A stretch of DNA of 64,000 nt from Pseudomonas putida (lineage in GTDB: Bacteria; Pseudomonadota; Gammaproteobacteria; Pseudomonadales; Pseudomonadaceae): positions 2,384,998 to 2,448,997 of the forward strand of contig CP124529.1 in assembly GCA_029953615.1 (NCBI GenBank), read 5' to 3'. The position numbers and the translations under genes are program-made. The notes beneath the pieces were generated by a model. The model was not told where the DNA came from, did no database searches, and saw nothing but the letters and a program-made list of their open reading frames with translations. Positions 26,152 to 36,770 of the stretch are shown here, one piece after another; positions within the stretch are counted from its first letter, which is position 1, and each line of letters opens with the position of its first letter.

Positions 26152-26889
26152 ATGAGGCCGTTTCGTCCGGGCTGGGTACCAACCCTGGTAGTGCTTGCGC
26201 TGCTGCCGGGGCTGCTCGCGCTTGGCTGCTGGCAACTCGGCCGTGCCGAGGAAAAGCGCGTGCTGCTGGCTGCCTACGCTGAGCGGCGCATCGAAGCGCC
26301 CTTGGCCGTGGCCCAGCTGACAGCGAACCCGGACAATGCCTTCCGCCGCGTGCATCTCTATGGCCGTTTCGACGCCGAGCACAGTCTGCTGCTGGACAAC
26401 CGCACGCGCGATGGCCAGGCCGGTGTCGAGCTGCTGCAACCCTTCCATGACCAGGCGAGCGGCCTGTGGCTGCTGGTCAACCGCGGCTGGCTGCCCTGGC
26501 CGGATCGACGTGTGCCGGTGCGTTTCGACACTCCGGCCCAGGCGTTGGCGCTGGACGCTTCGGTATATGTCGCGCCAGGCAGCACGTTCCAGCTGCATCC
26601 AGACCCTGCAGGCGGCCAGTGGCCGCACCTGCTGAACGCCGTGGATGGTGCGCAGCTATGGCAACAGCTCGATCGCGAAGGCTTCGCCCACGAGTTGCGC
26701 CTGGAGCCCGGCCCGGCGACCTATCGCCTGGACTGGCCGGTCGTTGCCATGGGCCCGGAAAAACACTTGGGCTACGCCGTGCAGTGGTTTGCCCTGGCAG
26801 CCGCTTTGGTACTGCTCTACCTCTACTTCGGCTGGCACCACAACAAGGAGAAACGCCATGGCCACCGCCACTCCACTGGAAGTGCCTGA
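26152..26889 (+). CDS. SURF1-family cytochrome oxidase assembly protein
   Basis: 245 residues. An N-terminal helix ('VLALLPGLLALGCWQLGRAEEK', with the SURF1 G-x-W-Q-x-x-R motif), a periplasmic beta domain with 'GRFDAEHSLLLDNRTRDGQAG' and 'LLVNRGWLP', and a C-terminal helix with 'KHLGYAVQWFALA' give the complete SURF1 layout. It helps deliver heme a to subunit I. ATG 26152. Its 3' end overlaps the next gene by 32 bases. Confidence 0.92.
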   Translation: MRPFRPGWVPTLVVLALLPGLLALGCWQLGRAEEKRVLLAAYAERRIEAPLAVAQLTANPDNAFRRVHLYGRFDAEHSLLLDNRTRDGQAGVELLQPFHDQASGLWLLVNRGWLPWPDRRVPVRFDTPAQALALDASVYVAPGSTFQLHPDPAGGQWPHLLNAVDGAQLWQQLDREGFAHELRLEPGPATYRLDWPVVAMGPEKHLGYAVQWFALAAALVLLYLYFGWHHNKEKRHGHRHSTGSA

Positions 26890-27439
26890 ACGTAGCAAAC
26901 CCAGAGCCCGCGGGCGTTTGCAGCTGTTGCTGATTCTGCTGGTGGTACTCGGGCCGATGGTTCTGGCCACCAGCATGTACAAGCTCAAATTCTGGGTGCC
27001 GGAGGGCCGCAGTTACCACGGCGCCATGATCGGCAACGGTGAAAGCCGCGCCGATCTTGGCGTTTCAGGCCAGGACGAGCGCTGGCAGCTGTTGGTGAGT
27101 GCACCCGAGGGATGTGCCGAGGACTGCCAGCGCCTGGTGTACCTGGCTCGGCAGATCCAGGTGGGGCTGGGCCGCGATGCTGGCCGTGCCAGCCATGCAC
27201 TGGCCGCCGCCCAGCCGCTGAGCGCCGACTACCAGGCGCTGATCGGCCGCGAGTACCCGCAGTTGCAACGCTACTCGCTGGATGCCCAGCGCTATCGGCA
27301 GCAGGTCGGTGAGGTCGGCCCGCAGCTGTGGATCGTCGACCCGCACGGCAACCTGGTGCTGCGCTACGACGCCAAGGTCAACGGCAAGCATGTGCTGGAC
27401 GACCTGCGCCACCTGCTCAAGCTCTCCAACATCGGCTAG
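26858..27439 (+). CDS. Membrane-anchored protein of the cox operon (thioredoxin-like?)
   Basis: 193 residues. One N-terminal membrane helix (about 22-43) is followed by a periplasmic domain with 'RWQLLVSAPEGCAEDCQRLVYLARQI', a C-x3-C pair in the place where Sco-like thioredoxin folds keep theirs, then 'PQLWIVDPHGNLVLRYD'. The AAGGAG site and start lie within the end of the SURF1 gene. It is conserved in this position in pseudomonads (PA0111). A copper/thiol role is inferred from the Cys pair only. Confidence 0.85.
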   Translation: MATATPLEVPERSKPRARGRLQLLLILLVVLGPMVLATSMYKLKFWVPEGRSYHGAMIGNGESRADLGVSGQDERWQLLVSAPEGCAEDCQRLVYLARQIQVGLGRDAGRASHALAAAQPLSADYQALIGREYPQLQRYSLDAQRYRQQVGEVGPQLWIVDPHGNLVLRYDAKVNGKHVLDDLRHLLKLSNIG

Positions 27440-27448
27440 GAGCCTGCC

Positions 27449-28529
27449 ATGGCCAGACCCGGATTCCGTCTTGCTGTGTTCGCCACCCTGCTGGCACTGC
27501 TGGTCGTCTTGCTCGGTGCCTATACCCGCCTGACCCACGCCGGCCTCGGCTGCCCTGACTGGCCGGGTTGCTACGGCTTCATCAGCGTGCCCAAGAGCGA
27601 AGCGCAGCTGGCCCATGCCGAGCTGCATTTCCCCGAACACCCGGTGGAAGCCGCCAAGGGCTGGGCCGAGATGGTCCACCGCTACTTCGCTGGCACCCTG
27701 GCGATGGTGATTGCCCTGCTTGCCGTACAGGCGCTGCGCAGGCATGCCCGCGATGGCCAGCCATATCGCCTGCCCTTGCTGTTGTTGGGCGTGGTGCTGG
27801 CCCAGGCAGCCTTCGGCATGTGGACGGTCACCCTCAAGCTGTGGCCGCAGGTGGTCACTGCGCATCTACTTGGCGGCTTCACTACCCTGAGCTTGTTGTT
27901 CCTGTTGTCCCTGCGTCTGTCTCGGGCATTTGCGCCCTTGCCCAAGCTGCCATTGAGCCTGCGCCGTGATCGCTGCGCTGGCGTTGCTGGTGGTGATCGG
28001 CCAGATCGCCCTGGGCGGCTGGGTCAGTGCCAACTACGCGGCCGTCGCCTGCATCGACCTGCCCACCTGCCACGGCCAGTGGTGGCCGGCGGCGGACTTC
28101 AGCAACGGTTTCCACCTGACCCAGCACGTCGGGCCCAACTACCTGGGTGGGCAGCTGGACAGTGATGCGCGCACGGCCATCCATATCAGCCACCGCCTGG
28201 GCGCGTTGCTGGTGACCTGCGTGCTGCTGATGCTCAGCTGGAAGCTGCACCGTTGCGGCCTCCCTGGCCTGGCGCGGTTGGTGCTGCTGGCGCTGGTGGT
28301 GCAAGTCGGCCTGGGCATCAGCAATGTACTGTTGCACCTGCCGCTGGCCGTGGCCGTGGCGCACAACGCGGGTGGGGCGCTGTTGCTGCTGAGCATGGTG
28401 CTGGTGAACTACCGCATCCGCGTGGTCGACAAGGTTCGGGTGGGGGTCGGCCATGGCTGGCGCCTGCGGCCCGTGGCTGGCGTGGGCATCTCCCACCACA
28501 TGAGGAATGATTCGTGGCGACGCTTCTGA
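27449..28529 (+). pseudogene. ctaA: Heme A synthase CtaA (Cox15), reading frame broken at about 27965
   Basis: Polytopic enzyme that oxidises heme O to heme A for the aa3 oxidase. The first frame from ATG 27449 (GGAGCCTGCC upstream) has 'YTRLTHAGLGCPDWPGCYG' and 'MVHRYFAGTLA' with heme-ligand histidines, and is in register to about 27962. The second frame continues 'VIAALALLVVIGQIALGGWVSANYA', 'CIDLPTCHG', 'ISHRLGALLV' and 'VAHNAGGALLLL' to 28529. One surplus C at 27964-27965 explains the break; corrected length is about 359 residues, normal for Cox15. Probably a sequence error. Confidence 0.9.
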
Positions 28530-29407
28530 GCGCATGGCGGGCCAGCTGGCGTGATTACCTGGAGCTGACCAAGCCCAAGGTGGTGGTGCTGATGCTGATC
28601 ACCTCGTTGGCGGGCATGTTCCTTGCCACCCGTGCGGGTGTCAGCTGGAGCGTGCTGCTGTTCGGCAACCTGGGCATCGGCTTGTGTGCAGGCGGCGCGG
28701 CGGTGGTGAACCATGTGGTGGACCGACGCATCGACGCGCTGATGGCGCGTACCCACAAGCGACCGCTGGCCCAGGGCCGGGTAGAGCCGCTGCCGGCGCT
28801 GCTGTTCGCCCTGGCGCTGGCGCTGCTGGGTATGGCCCTGCTGCTAGTGTTCACCAACGCTCTGACCGCCTGGCTGACACTGGCTTCCCTGCTCGGCTAT
28901 GCGGTGCTCTACACCGGCTTTCTCAAGCGTGCGACGCCGCAGAACATCGTCATCGGCGGCTTGGCTGGTGCCGCACCGCCGTTGCTGGGTTGGGTGGCAG
29001 TCAGCGGGCATGTCAGCGCCGAGCCCCTGTTGCTGGTGCTGATCATCTTCGCCTGGACCCCACCGCACTTCTGGGCCCTGGCCATCCACCGCAAGGAGGA
29101 ATACGCCAAGGCCGATATCCCGATGCTGCCGGTGACCCATGGCGAGCGCTACACCAAACTGCATATCCTGCTGTACACCCTGGTATTGCTGGCAGTAAGC
29201 CTGCTGCCCTATGCCATCCACATGAGCGGCCTGCTGTACCTGGCCTGCGCCCTGGTGCTGGGCCTGCGCTTCCTGCAATGGGCCTGGGTGTTGTACCGTG
29301 GCAGCCGGCCGCACGCGGCGATCGCCACCTTCAAGTACTCTATCGGCTACCTGTTCGCGCTGTTCATCGCGTTGCTCCTCGACCACTACCTGTTGCTGAA
29401 CCTATGA
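28514..29407 (+). CDS. ctaB: Protoheme IX farnesyltransferase (heme O synthase)
   Basis: 297-residue UbiA-family prenyltransferase with 'NHVVDRRID' (first Asp-rich motif) and 'HKRPLAQGRV', plus the second motif region 'RKEEYAKADIPMLPVTHGE'. About nine membrane helices. It farnesylates heme B to heme O, the substrate of CtaA. Start GTG 28514 with GAGGAATGATTC upstream, overlapping the end of ctaA. The stop overlaps the sco start. Confidence 0.95.
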   Translation: MATLLSAWRASWRDYLELTKPKVVVLMLITSLAGMFLATRAGVSWSVLLFGNLGIGLCAGGAAVVNHVVDRRIDALMARTHKRPLAQGRVEPLPALLFALALALLGMALLLVFTNALTAWLTLASLLGYAVLYTGFLKRATPQNIVIGGLAGAAPPLLGWVAVSGHVSAEPLLLVLIIFAWTPPHFWALAIHRKEEYAKADIPMLPVTHGERYTKLHILLYTLVLLAVSLLPYAIHMSGLLYLACALVLGLRFLQWAWVLYRGSRPHAAIATFKYSIGYLFALFIALLLDHYLLLNL

Positions 29408-30036
29408 CCCGAACCCAGAAAACCGTCTTCATCCTCGTTGCCCTGGTCGCGTTGATCCTGGGCCTGACCGTCAACAAGGTGCTCAATGGCCGCGACCAGC
29501 CGAACCCCGCCGAGCTGATCGATGCCGGCATCATCCTGCTGCCGCAGAGCCGTACCGTGGCCGACGTGACCATGACCAACCAGGACGGCCAGCCGGTGCA
29601 ACTGGATGACTTGAAGGGCAAATGGTCGCTGCTGTTCTTCGGCTACACCTACTGCCCGGATATCTGCCCGACCACTTTGGCCCAGTTGCGCCAGGTGAAG
29701 AGCGAGCTGCCCAAGGAGGCCATCGATCGGCTGCAGGTGGTGTTGGTGAGCGTGGACCCGAACCGCGATACGCCGAACCAGCTGAAGCAGTACCTGGGTT
29801 ATTTCGACAAGGATTTTGTCGGGGTGGTGGGGTCGATCGAGGATACCCAGAAGCTGGCCAATGCTTTGAGCATTCCGTTCATCCCGGCCGATACCAGCAA
29901 GCCGGGGTATACCGTGGATCACAGCGGCAACCTGGCGGTTGTGGGGCCGGACGGGCGTCAGCGCGGGTTCATTCGGGCGCCGTTCAACAACCAGAAGCTG
30001 GCGGCGCAGTTGCCCGGGCTTGTGAAGCGGGATTGA
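29404..30036 (+). CDS. Sco1/SenC-family copper chaperone
   Basis: 210 residues. An N-terminal anchor (about 8-24) is followed by a thioredoxin fold with the copper ligands CPDIC (Cys84, Cys88) in 'FFGYTYCPDICPTTLAQLRQ' and the distal His in 'YTVDHSGN'. It delivers copper to the CuA site of CoxB. ATG 29404 overlaps the ctaB stop (ATGA). Last gene of the oxidase-assembly operon. Confidence 0.95.
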   Translation: MTRTQKTVFILVALVALILGLTVNKVLNGRDQPNPAELIDAGIILLPQSRTVADVTMTNQDGQPVQLDDLKGKWSLLFFGYTYCPDICPTTLAQLRQVKSELPKEAIDRLQVVLVSVDPNRDTPNQLKQYLGYFDKDFVGVVGSIEDTQKLANALSIPFIPADTSKPGYTVDHSGNLAVVGPDGRQRGFIRAPFNNQKLAAQLPGLVKRD

Positions 30037-30050
30037 TGGGGCTTTAAAAG

Positions 30051-30146
30051 CTTCGCGGGCACGCCCGCTCCCACAGGGATATCACAAGGCCTGAGGCTAG
30101 CGATGTACCTGTGGGAGCGGCGGTGCGGCGATCCGACGTGCCCGCG
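30051..30146. repeat. REP pair with one expanded palindrome
   Basis: TTCGCGGGCACGCCCGCTCC at 30052 and an inverted partner starting CCTGTGGGAGCGG at 30107 whose palindrome is extended by CGGTGCGGCGATCCGAC before GTGCCCGCGAA. It lies between the convergent sco and metQ genes. Confidence 0.85.
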
Positions 30147-30170
30147 AAGAATCCAGCGCGATAGTTCGGA

Positions 30171-30941
30171 TCAGAACGCCGGAACTACAGCGCCTTTGTA
30201 CTTCTCGTTGATGAACTGCTTCACCTCAGGCGAGTGCAGTGCAGCGGCCAGCTTCTTCATCGCATCGGAGTCCTTGTTGTCCGGGCGGGCAACCAGGATG
30301 TTCACGTACGGCGAGTCGCTGCCTTCGATGGCCAGGGCGTCTTTTTCCGGGTTCAGCTTGGCTTCAAGCGCGTAGTTGGTGTTGATCAGGGCAGCATCGA
30401 CCTGGGTCAGCACGCGCGGGATGGTGGCGGCTTCCAGTTCACGGAACTTCAGGCTTTTCGGGTTCTCGGCAACATCCTTCACGGTGGACAGGATGTTCTT
30501 GTTGTCCTTCAGCTTGATCACGCCGGCCTTGTCCAGCAGCAGCAGCGCGCGGCCGCCGTTGGTGGCGTCGTTGGGGATGACCACGGTGGCACGGGAGGAC
30601 AGTTCGTCCAGCTTCTTGATCTTGGCCGAGTACACGCCCAGCGGCTCGATGTGCACGCCGGCCACGCTCACCAGGTTGGTGCCCTTGGCCTTGTTGAATT
30701 CATCCAGATACGGCTGGTGCTGGAAGAAGTTGGCGTCCAGGCGCTTTTCGGCAACCTGCACGTTCGGCTGGATGTAATCGGTAAATTCCTTGACCTTCAG
30801 CTCCACGCCCTGTTTCGCCAGGGCAGGTTTGACGAAGTTGAGGATCTCGGCGTGCGGCACCGGGGTAGCGGCGACAGTCAGCGATTCGGCGTGGGCCGAG
30901 AAGGCCGCGACAGCGGCGACAACAGCAAGCAGCTTCTTCAT
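30171..30941 (-). CDS. metQ: Methionine ABC transporter substrate-binding protein MetQ
   Basis: 256 residues (NlpA/MetQ family). Signal peptide MKKLLAVVAAVAAFSAHA with no lipobox cysteine, so probably a free periplasmic protein. Core motifs 'TPVPHAEILNFVKP', 'FTDYIQPNVQVAEKRLDANFFQHQPYLDEF' and 'GVHIEPLGVYSAKIK'. Binds D/L-methionine and delivers it to MetI/MetN. Third gene of the metNIQ operon on the minus strand. Confidence 0.94.
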   Translation of the reverse strand: MKKLLAVVAAVAAFSAHAESLTVAATPVPHAEILNFVKPALAKQGVELKVKEFTDYIQPNVQVAEKRLDANFFQHQPYLDEFNKAKGTNLVSVAGVHIEPLGVYSAKIKKLDELSSRATVVIPNDATNGGRALLLLDKAGVIKLKDNKNILSTVKDVAENPKSLKFRELEAATIPRVLTQVDAALINTNYALEAKLNPEKDALAIEGSDSPYVNILVARPDNKDSDAMKKLAAALHSPEVKQFINEKYKGAVVPAF

Positions 30942-31005
30942 TGATCACTCCTTGTGAGGGCCGCGACGGCCCCCGAACGGGTCGGCCGGGCCGACCCCAT
31001 TGGGG

Positions 31006-31680
31006 TTACTTACGGGAAAAATGCACGACCAGTTTGTCGCCCACGCTTTGCAGGACTTGAACCAGTACCAGCAACAGCACCACGGTAACGACCATCACAT
31101 CGGTCTGGAAACGCTGGTAGCCGAAGCGGATGGCCAGGTCGCCCAGGCCGCCGGCACCGACCACACCGGCCATGGCGGTGTACGACACCAGGGTGATGGC
31201 GGTCACGGTAATGGCGGCGAAGATGCCCGGGCGGGCCTCTGGCAGCAGTGCGCTGGTAATGATCTGGCGTGTGGTGGCGCCCATCGACTGGGTGGCCTCG
31301 ATGATGCCGCGGTCCACTTCACGCAGGGCGGTTTCCACTAGGCGCGCGAAGAACGGCGTGGCACCCACTACCAGCGGCGGAATGGCACCGGCCACGCCCA
31401 GCGAAGTGCCGGTGATCAGCACGGTGATCGGAATCATCACGATCAGCAGGATGATGAACGGCAGCGAGCGCAGGATGTTGACGATCAGCGACAGCAGCGC
31501 ATACACGCCCTTCTGCTCGAACATCTGCTTCGGCCCGCAGAGGAACAGCAGCACACCCAGCGGCAAACCGAGCAGCACGGTGAAGAACAGCGAGCCGAAC
31601 AGCATGATCATGGTGTCGACGCTGGCCAGCCAGATTTCGGCCCAGTCGACGTTGGCAAAGAAACTCAGGGCGTCCATCAA
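31006..31680 (-). CDS. metI: Methionine ABC transporter permease MetI
   Basis: 224 residues with five membrane helices and the BPD-transport EAA-like loop ('[26 protein letters not shown]'). Forms the inner-membrane channel for methionine uptake. Starts from ATG 31680, overlapping the metN stop by four bases. Confidence 0.95.
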   Translation of the reverse strand: MMDALSFFANVDWAEIWLASVDTMIMLFGSLFFTVLLGLPLGVLLFLCGPKQMFEQKGVYALLSLIVNILRSLPFIILLIVMIPITVLITGTSLGVAGAIPPLVVGATPFFARLVETALREVDRGIIEATQSMGATTRQIITSALLPEARPGIFAAITVTAITLVSYTAMAGVVGAGGLGDLAIRFGYQRFQTDVMVVTVVLLLVLVQVLQSVGDKLVVHFSRK

Positions 31681-32684
31681 CGCAGTACCTCCATATGTAC
31701 GTCAGCTGCCTTGAAGCGGGCGAACGCCGCTTCCATGTCACCGCCGATCAGGGCGAGGGTGAGCTGGCCATAGGGGACATCCTTGATGCGGTCGATACGC
31801 CCGGCGAGGATGCTGTAGTCCACACCGGTTTCGCGGGCCACGGTGCCCAGCAGCGGCGCGTAGGTGGCGTCGCCCTGGAAGGTCAGGCGCACGATACGGC
31901 CCGGCACATGGGCGAAGTCGTCACGCTGCTCGCCTTCGTCGACCTGCTCGTCCTCCTGGACGAAGCGCTTGGTGGTGGGGTGCTGCGGGTGCAGGAACAC
32001 CTCGGCCACCGAGCCTTGCTCGACGATCTGGCCCGCGTCCATCACTGCCACGCGGTCGCATACCCGGCGGATCACGTCCATTTCGTGGGTGATCAGCACG
32101 ATGGTCAGCTTCAGCTCACGGTTGATTTCGGCCAGCAATTGCAGGACCGAGGCGGTGGTTTGCGGGTCGAGGGCGCTGGTGGCCTCGTCGCACAGCAGGA
32201 TCTTCGGGTTGGTGGACAGGGCGCGGGCGATACCGACGCGCTGCTTCTGGCCGCCGGACAGCTGAGCCGGGTACTTTCTGGCATGGTCGGACAGGCCGAC
32301 ACGGGCCAGCAGTTCGGTCACGCGCTTGTCGATCTCGCTGCGTGACAGCTCGCCGGCCAGGGTCAGTGGCAGGGCGACGTTGTCGGCGACGGTCTTGGAG
32401 GCCAGCAGGTTGAAGTGCTGGAAAATCATCCCGACCTGCTGGCGGAAACCGCGCAGCTGGCTGGCGTTGAACGCGGTGACGTCTTCACCATCGACGATGA
32501 TCTTGCCGCCGGAAGGCTCTTCGAGGCGGTTGATCAGGCGCAGCATGGTGCTTTTGCCGGCGCCGGAATGGCCGATCAGGCCGAACACCTGGCCATCTTC
32601 AATAGTCAGGCTGGTCGGATTCAGTGCGGGGATTTCCCTACCGGCGACGCGGTAGGTCTTGTGTACCTGTTGGAACTCGATCAC
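31677..32684 (-). CDS. metN: Methionine ABC transporter ATP-binding protein MetN
   Basis: 335 residues. Walker [10 protein letters not shown], signature LSGGQKQR, Walker B '[12 protein letters not shown]' and the switch His in 'VLITHEMDV'. The C-terminal NIL/C2 regulatory domain ('[19 protein letters not shown]') senses methionine and trans-inhibits transport. Start is GTG at 32684 (V-I-E-F-Q-Q), which fits the family N-terminus. Divergent from katE. Confidence 0.95.
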   Translation of the reverse strand: MIEFQQVHKTYRVAGREIPALNPTSLTIEDGQVFGLIGHSGAGKSTMLRLINRLEEPSGGKIIVDGEDVTAFNASQLRGFRQQVGMIFQHFNLLASKTVADNVALPLTLAGELSRSEIDKRVTELLARVGLSDHARKYPAQLSGGQKQRVGIARALSTNPKILLCDEATSALDPQTTASVLQLLAEINRELKLTIVLITHEMDVIRRVCDRVAVMDAGQIVEQGSVAEVFLHPQHPTTKRFVQEDEQVDEGEQRDDFAHVPGRIVRLTFQGDATYAPLLGTVARETGVDYSILAGRIDRIKDVPYGQLTLALIGGDMEAAFARFKAADVHMEVLR

Positions 32685-32909
32685 GTAGCGAACCTTGTGG
32701 GGCGCATGGAATTTGGGTCAGCGGTTAGCTGGGGTCGCGCATTTTAGCCTTTTCCCATAGCTGTTCTTAGCATTTATTTCGTAATGCACCAATCCTTCGG
32801 GCATATCGCGACAACCGGTAATTCTGATTGAACGCTTGGCAAAGCGCTCCGGTCACTACCTGAACAAGCCCGAACGGGCACGCCTGCAGACTGATGAGGA
32901 GAGCCGACC

Positions 32910-35045
32910 ATGCCCAGCAAGAACACGGACGCGCCAAAGCACAGCGAGGCCGCCGGCACCCAGACCCCGGACCGGGCCAATACCAACGCCAAATTGCAAA
33001 GCCTGGAGGCTGACCGCAGCGATGCCACAGGGCATGCGCTGCGTACCAACCAAGGGGTACGCATCGCTGACAACCAGAACACGCTGAAGGCCGGTGACCG
33101 AGGCCCCTCGTTGCTCGAAGATTTCATCATGCGCGAGAAGATCACGCATTTTGACCACGAGCGCATCCCTGAGCGCATCGTGCATGCGCGAGGCACCGGC
33201 GCGCATGGTTACTTCCAGAGTTATGGCAACCACGCCGAGTTGACCAAGGCTGGCTTCCTGCAGGACCCGGAAAAAATCACTCCCGTCTTCGTGCGGTTTT
33301 CCACGGTGCAGGGGCCGCGCGGCTCAGCCGACACCGTGCGTGACGTGCGGGGTTTTGCGGTCAAGTTCTACACCGACGAAGGCAACTTCGACCTGGTGGG
33401 CAACAACATGCCGGTATTCTTCATTCAGGATGCAATCAAATTCCCGGATTTCGTCCACGCCGTAAAGCCGGAGCCGCACAATGAGATCCCGACCGGTGCC
33501 TCGGCCCATGACACCTTCTGGGATTTCGTCTCGCTGGTACCGGAGTCGGCTCATATGGTGATGTGGGCGATGTCGGATCGTGCAATCCCGCGCAGCTTGC
33601 GGATGATGGAAGGGTTCGGGGTGCATACCTTCCGCCTGATCAACGCCCAGGGCGTAGCCAGTTTCGTCAAATTTCACTGGAAACCGCGCCAGGGTGTGCA
33701 CTCCCTGCTATGGGACGAAGCGCAGAAGCTGGCAGGCAAGGATGCTGACTTCCAGCGTCGCGACTTGTGGGAGGCTATCGAGACGGGCGATTACCCGGAA
33801 TGGGAGTTGGGTGTGCAGATCGTTCCGGAAGCCGACGAGCACAAGTTCGATTTCGACCTGCTGGACCCGACCAAGATAATCCCGGAAGAGCTGGTGCCGG
33901 TTACACCATTGGGCAAGATGGTTCTGAACCGCAACCCGGACAACTTCTTTGCCGAAGTGGAACAGGTGGCGTTCTGCCCGGCCCATATCGTCCCAGGCAT
34001 CGATTTCACCAACGACCCGTTGCTGCAGGGGCGGCTGTTCTCCTATACCGACACCCAGCTTAGCCGCCTGGGTGGGCCCAACTTCCACCAGATCCCGGTC
34101 AACCGCCCCGTCGCTCCCAACCACAACAACCAACGCGACGCCCTGCATCAGCATGTGGTGCACAAGGGCCGCGCATCCTACGAGCCCAATTCCATCGACG
34201 GCGGCTGGCCGAAGGAAACGCCACCTGCAGCCCAGGATGGCGGCTTCGAGAGTTACCAGGAGCGTATCGATGCGCACAAGATCCGCCAGCGCAGCGAGTC
34301 GTTCGGCGACCACTTCTCGCAGGCGCGGCTGTTCTTCCAGAGCATGAGCCCGACCGAGCAGCAGCACATCATCAAGGCATACAGCTTTGAGCTGGGCAAA
34401 GTGGAGCGTGAGACGATTCGTGCTCGGGAGGTGAATGAAATTCTTGCCAATATCGACCTGAAGCTGGCGGCCGCAGTGGCTGCCAACCTCGGCTTGCCTG
34501 CGCCAGGCGCGGGCACGGTGCAAGTGAAGGGCAGCCAGCTTGCGCAGTCTCCTGCATTGAGCCAGATGAACCACCCGGGTTCGGTGGGTATCAAGGGGCG
34601 CAAGATTGCCGTGCTGGTGGCAGATGGCGTAGATGCTGCGAGCGTAGACAAGCTGGTCAAGGCGCTGGAAGCGCACAGTGCCCGGCCAATGCTTCTAGGG
34701 CCGACATCGGCACCGGTGAAGGCTGCGGACGGCAAGCAACTGCCGGTGGATGCTTCCATGGAGGGGATGCCATCGATCATGTTCGATGGGGTTGTCGTGC
34801 CTGGGGGCAAGCCTTCGACCGATGCGCTGGCGGCCAGCGGGTTGGCCAGGCATTTCCTGCTGGAGGGCTACAAGCACCTGAAGGCGATGGTGTTGACCAA
34901 AGAGCTTTTGGGCAGCTTGGGGCTCAAGGAGGACAAAGGGTTGCTGCTGGGGGATGAGCAGAAAGTGGTGGATGGCTTTGTCAAAGCGGTAGAGGGGCAT
35001 CGGGTGTGGGAGCGGGAGGCGGCGGCGGAGGCTGTGCCGGCCTAG
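32910..35045 (+). CDS. katE: Catalase HPII (large monofunctional heme catalase)
   Basis: 711 residues, the long clade-2 catalase. Catalytic His92 lies in '[14 protein letters not shown]', the distal Asn in '[13 protein letters not shown]', and the heme-ligand Tyr region is '[19 protein letters not shown]'. The extra C-terminal flavodoxin-like/DJ-1 domain begins near '[13 protein letters not shown]'. It decomposes hydrogen peroxide; the large form is usually stationary-phase and RpoS controlled, though no promoter is assigned here. ATG 32910 with TGAGGAGAG upstream. Confidence 0.95.
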   Translation: MPSKNTDAPKHSEAAGTQTPDRANTNAKLQSLEADRSDATGHALRTNQGVRIADNQNTLKAGDRGPSLLEDFIMREKITHFDHERIPERIVHARGTGAHGYFQSYGNHAELTKAGFLQDPEKITPVFVRFSTVQGPRGSADTVRDVRGFAVKFYTDEGNFDLVGNNMPVFFIQDAIKFPDFVHAVKPEPHNEIPTGASAHDTFWDFVSLVPESAHMVMWAMSDRAIPRSLRMMEGFGVHTFRLINAQGVASFVKFHWKPRQGVHSLLWDEAQKLAGKDADFQRRDLWEAIETGDYPEWELGVQIVPEADEHKFDFDLLDPTKIIPEELVPVTPLGKMVLNRNPDNFFAEVEQVAFCPAHIVPGIDFTNDPLLQGRLFSYTDTQLSRLGGPNFHQIPVNRPVAPNHNNQRDALHQHVVHKGRASYEPNSIDGGWPKETPPAAQDGGFESYQERIDAHKIRQRSESFGDHFSQARLFFQSMSPTEQQHIIKAYSFELGKVERETIRAREVNEILANIDLKLAAAVAANLGLPAPGAGTVQVKGSQLAQSPALSQMNHPGSVGIKGRKIAVLVADGVDAASVDKLVKALEAHSARPMLLGPTSAPVKAADGKQLPVDASMEGMPSIMFDGVVVPGGKPSTDALAASGLARHFLLEGYKHLKAMVLTKELLGSLGLKEDKGLLLGDEQKVVDGFVKAVEGHRVWEREAAAEAVPA

Positions 35046-35149
35046 GGGCTGCTTTGCAGCCCATCGCGACACAAGGCCGCTCCTACAGGAGATCGCATTC
35101 CCTTGTAGGAGCGGCCTTGTGTCGCGAAAGGGGCGCGCAGCGCCCCCAG
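35045..35149. repeat. REP pair (GGAGCGGCC type)
   Basis: Second REP type: GCCCATCGCGACACAAGGCC at 35058 and inverted TTGTAGGAGCGGCCTTGTGT from about 35103, between katE and the convergent lipoprotein gene. Confidence 0.88.
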
Positions 35150-35153
35150 ATTC

Positions 35154-35861
35154 TTAACGCTGATGCGGAACCAGAACCACCTGCGCCGGCAGCGACCGCT
35201 GGATCTCGTGCTTTTGCTTCAGCTCGAACCCGCTGTCGATCTTGCGCACGCGCTTCTCCAGCAAGGTCTTGAGCCAGGGCGCATCCTCGGTGCGCGGCAC
35301 CTGGAACACCACGTCGCACTGGTAGCTCACCACATCGGCGGCAATGTCATCCAGCTGGCGGCGCATAGCGCGGCTGTCGGTGGTCTTCAAGGCTACCACG
35401 GTGCTCGGTGCCGCCGGGTCGATGATGCGTGCCTTGGGCTTGGCTTCGGCCGCTTTCAACGCTGCTTCAGTCTTCTCCAGCTCGGCCTTGCGCGCCTGGC
35501 TCACGGCATCGCCACCAGTCACCGCCGGGGCCTGCGGCATCAGCGCCCGGGCTCGGGCCAGGGCGGTGGCCGCAGCGTTCACGTCACCCTTTTGCAGGAA
35601 GATCTGGCTGCGTTGCAGGTAGGCTTCGGCGAGCTGGCGCTGGTATTGCTCCAGGCGCGCGTCATCCGGCGCCTGCGCCTGCAGGGCTGCCAGCTGGTCC
35701 TCAGCGGTGGCCAGCTCGTTGCTGGCGATGTTCTGTTGCAACAGCTGCCAGGCATCGGCTTGGGAAGGTGCGCTGGCCTGCTCGACCGGCGCGCTGGAAC
35801 ACGCGGCCAGGAACAGGGAAAACGCGGCAACAAGCAGATAACGGGAGGCGAACGGCTTCAT
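35154..35861 (-). CDS. Lipoprotein with coiled-coil/TPR-like region, PA5502-type
   Basis: 235 residues starting MKPFASRYLLVAAFSLFLAAC, with a perfect L-A-A-C lipobox (Cys21). The middle is helical and alanine/glutamine-rich ('LEQYQRQLAEAYLQRSQIFLQKGDVNAAATALARARAL'), resembling one or two TPR-like helix pairs. The C-terminus is a small mixed domain ('VVFQVPRTEDAPWLKTLLEKRV'). It sits next to znuB as in other pseudomonads. Function unknown; an outer-membrane location is inferred from the lipobox. Confidence 0.85.
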   Translation of the reverse strand: MKPFASRYLLVAAFSLFLAACSSAPVEQASAPSQADAWQLLQQNIASNELATAEDQLAALQAQAPDDARLEQYQRQLAEAYLQRSQIFLQKGDVNAAATALARARALMPQAPAVTGGDAVSQARKAELEKTEAALKAAEAKPKARIIDPAAPSTVVALKTTDSRAMRRQLDDIAADVVSYQCDVVFQVPRTEDAPWLKTLLEKRVRKIDSGFELKQKHEIQRSLPAQVVLVPHQR

Positions 35862-35987
35862 TCCTGCGACTCTCTATTTGCGCAAAAAGCGAGCAAGTCT
35901 ACACCCAGGTGCGCACGCTCGAAAACAAGTCTTACAGACCCTTTACGTGCGAAAAGGTTGCAAGGCGCAACTGCATGCGCCCTTTTT

Positions 35988-36770
35988 TCAGCGTTTCGGC
36001 AGGGCCAGGCTCAGCAAGAATAGCACCGCCGCGCAGACCACGATCGATGGGCCGGCGGGGGTGTCCTTGAACCAGGACATGGCCAGGCCGCTGCAAACCG
36101 CGGTCACGCCCAGCAGGCTGGCGCCCAAGGCCATCTGCTCGGGAGAACGGGCGTGACGTTGCGCCGCAGCGGCAGGAATGATCAGCAGCGAGGTGATCAG
36201 CAGCACGCCGACGATCTTCATGGCCACGGCAATCACCACCGCGATCAGCAGCATCAGCGCCATGCGCAGCCCGGCAACCGGCAGGCCTTCGACCGTTGCC
36301 AGCTCTTCGTGCACCGTAACGGCCAGCAACGGCCGCCACAGGGCAGCGAGCAGCAGCAACACCAGCGCACTGCCGCCAATTATCCAGGCCAGGTCGGTGG
36401 TGCTGATGGCCAGCAGGTCGCCGAACAGGTAGGCCATCAGGTCGATGCGCACATCGTGCATGAAGCTCAGCGCCACCAGGCCCAGCGACAAGGTGCTGGG
36501 GGCGAGGATGCCGAGCAGGGTGTCGGAGGCCAGCGGTTGGCGTTGTTGCAAGGTCACCAGCAAGATCGCCAGCAACAGGCAGCCCACGGTTACCGCCAGC
36601 GCCGGGCTGACGTCCAGGGCAAAGCCCAGGGCCACGCCCAGCAGCGCGGCGTGGGACAAGGTGTCGCCGAAGTAGGCCATGCGCCGCCACACCACGAAGG
36701 AACCCAGCGGGCCGGCCACTAGTGCCAGGGACAAGCCGGCAAGCAGGGCGTAGAGAAGAAAATCAGCCAT
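35988..36770 (-). CDS. znuB: Zinc ABC transporter permease ZnuB
   Basis: 260 residues with 8-9 hydrophobic helices and the ABC-3 family patterns '[30 protein letters not shown]' and '[20 protein letters not shown]'. ATG at 36770 overlaps the end of znuC by eight bases, so the two are co-translated. Transports Zn(II) across the inner membrane. Confidence 0.95.
   Translation of the reverse strand: MADFLLYALLAGLSLALVAGPLGSFVVWRRMAYFGDTLSHAALLGVALGFALDVSPALAVTVGCLLLAILLVTLQQRQPLASDTLLGILAPSTLSLGLVALSFMHDVRIDLMAYLFGDLLAISTTDLAWIIGGSALVLLLLAALWRPLLAVTVHEELATVEGLPVAGLRMALMLLIAVVIAVAMKIVGVLLITSLLIIPAAAAQRHARSPEQMALGASLLGVTAVCSGLAMSWFKDTPAGPSIVVCAAVLFLLSLALPKR

Noticed and set aside
28684..29403. Upstream in-frame extension of the Sco protein through the ctaB gene
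   Set aside because: That part is the shadow of ctaB; the Sco N-terminal anchor begins cleanly at ATG 29404, overlapping the ctaB stop.
32685..32909. SAM riboswitch upstream of metN
   Set aside because: No S-box-like helices or terminator hairpin were found in the 225-base metN-katE gap.
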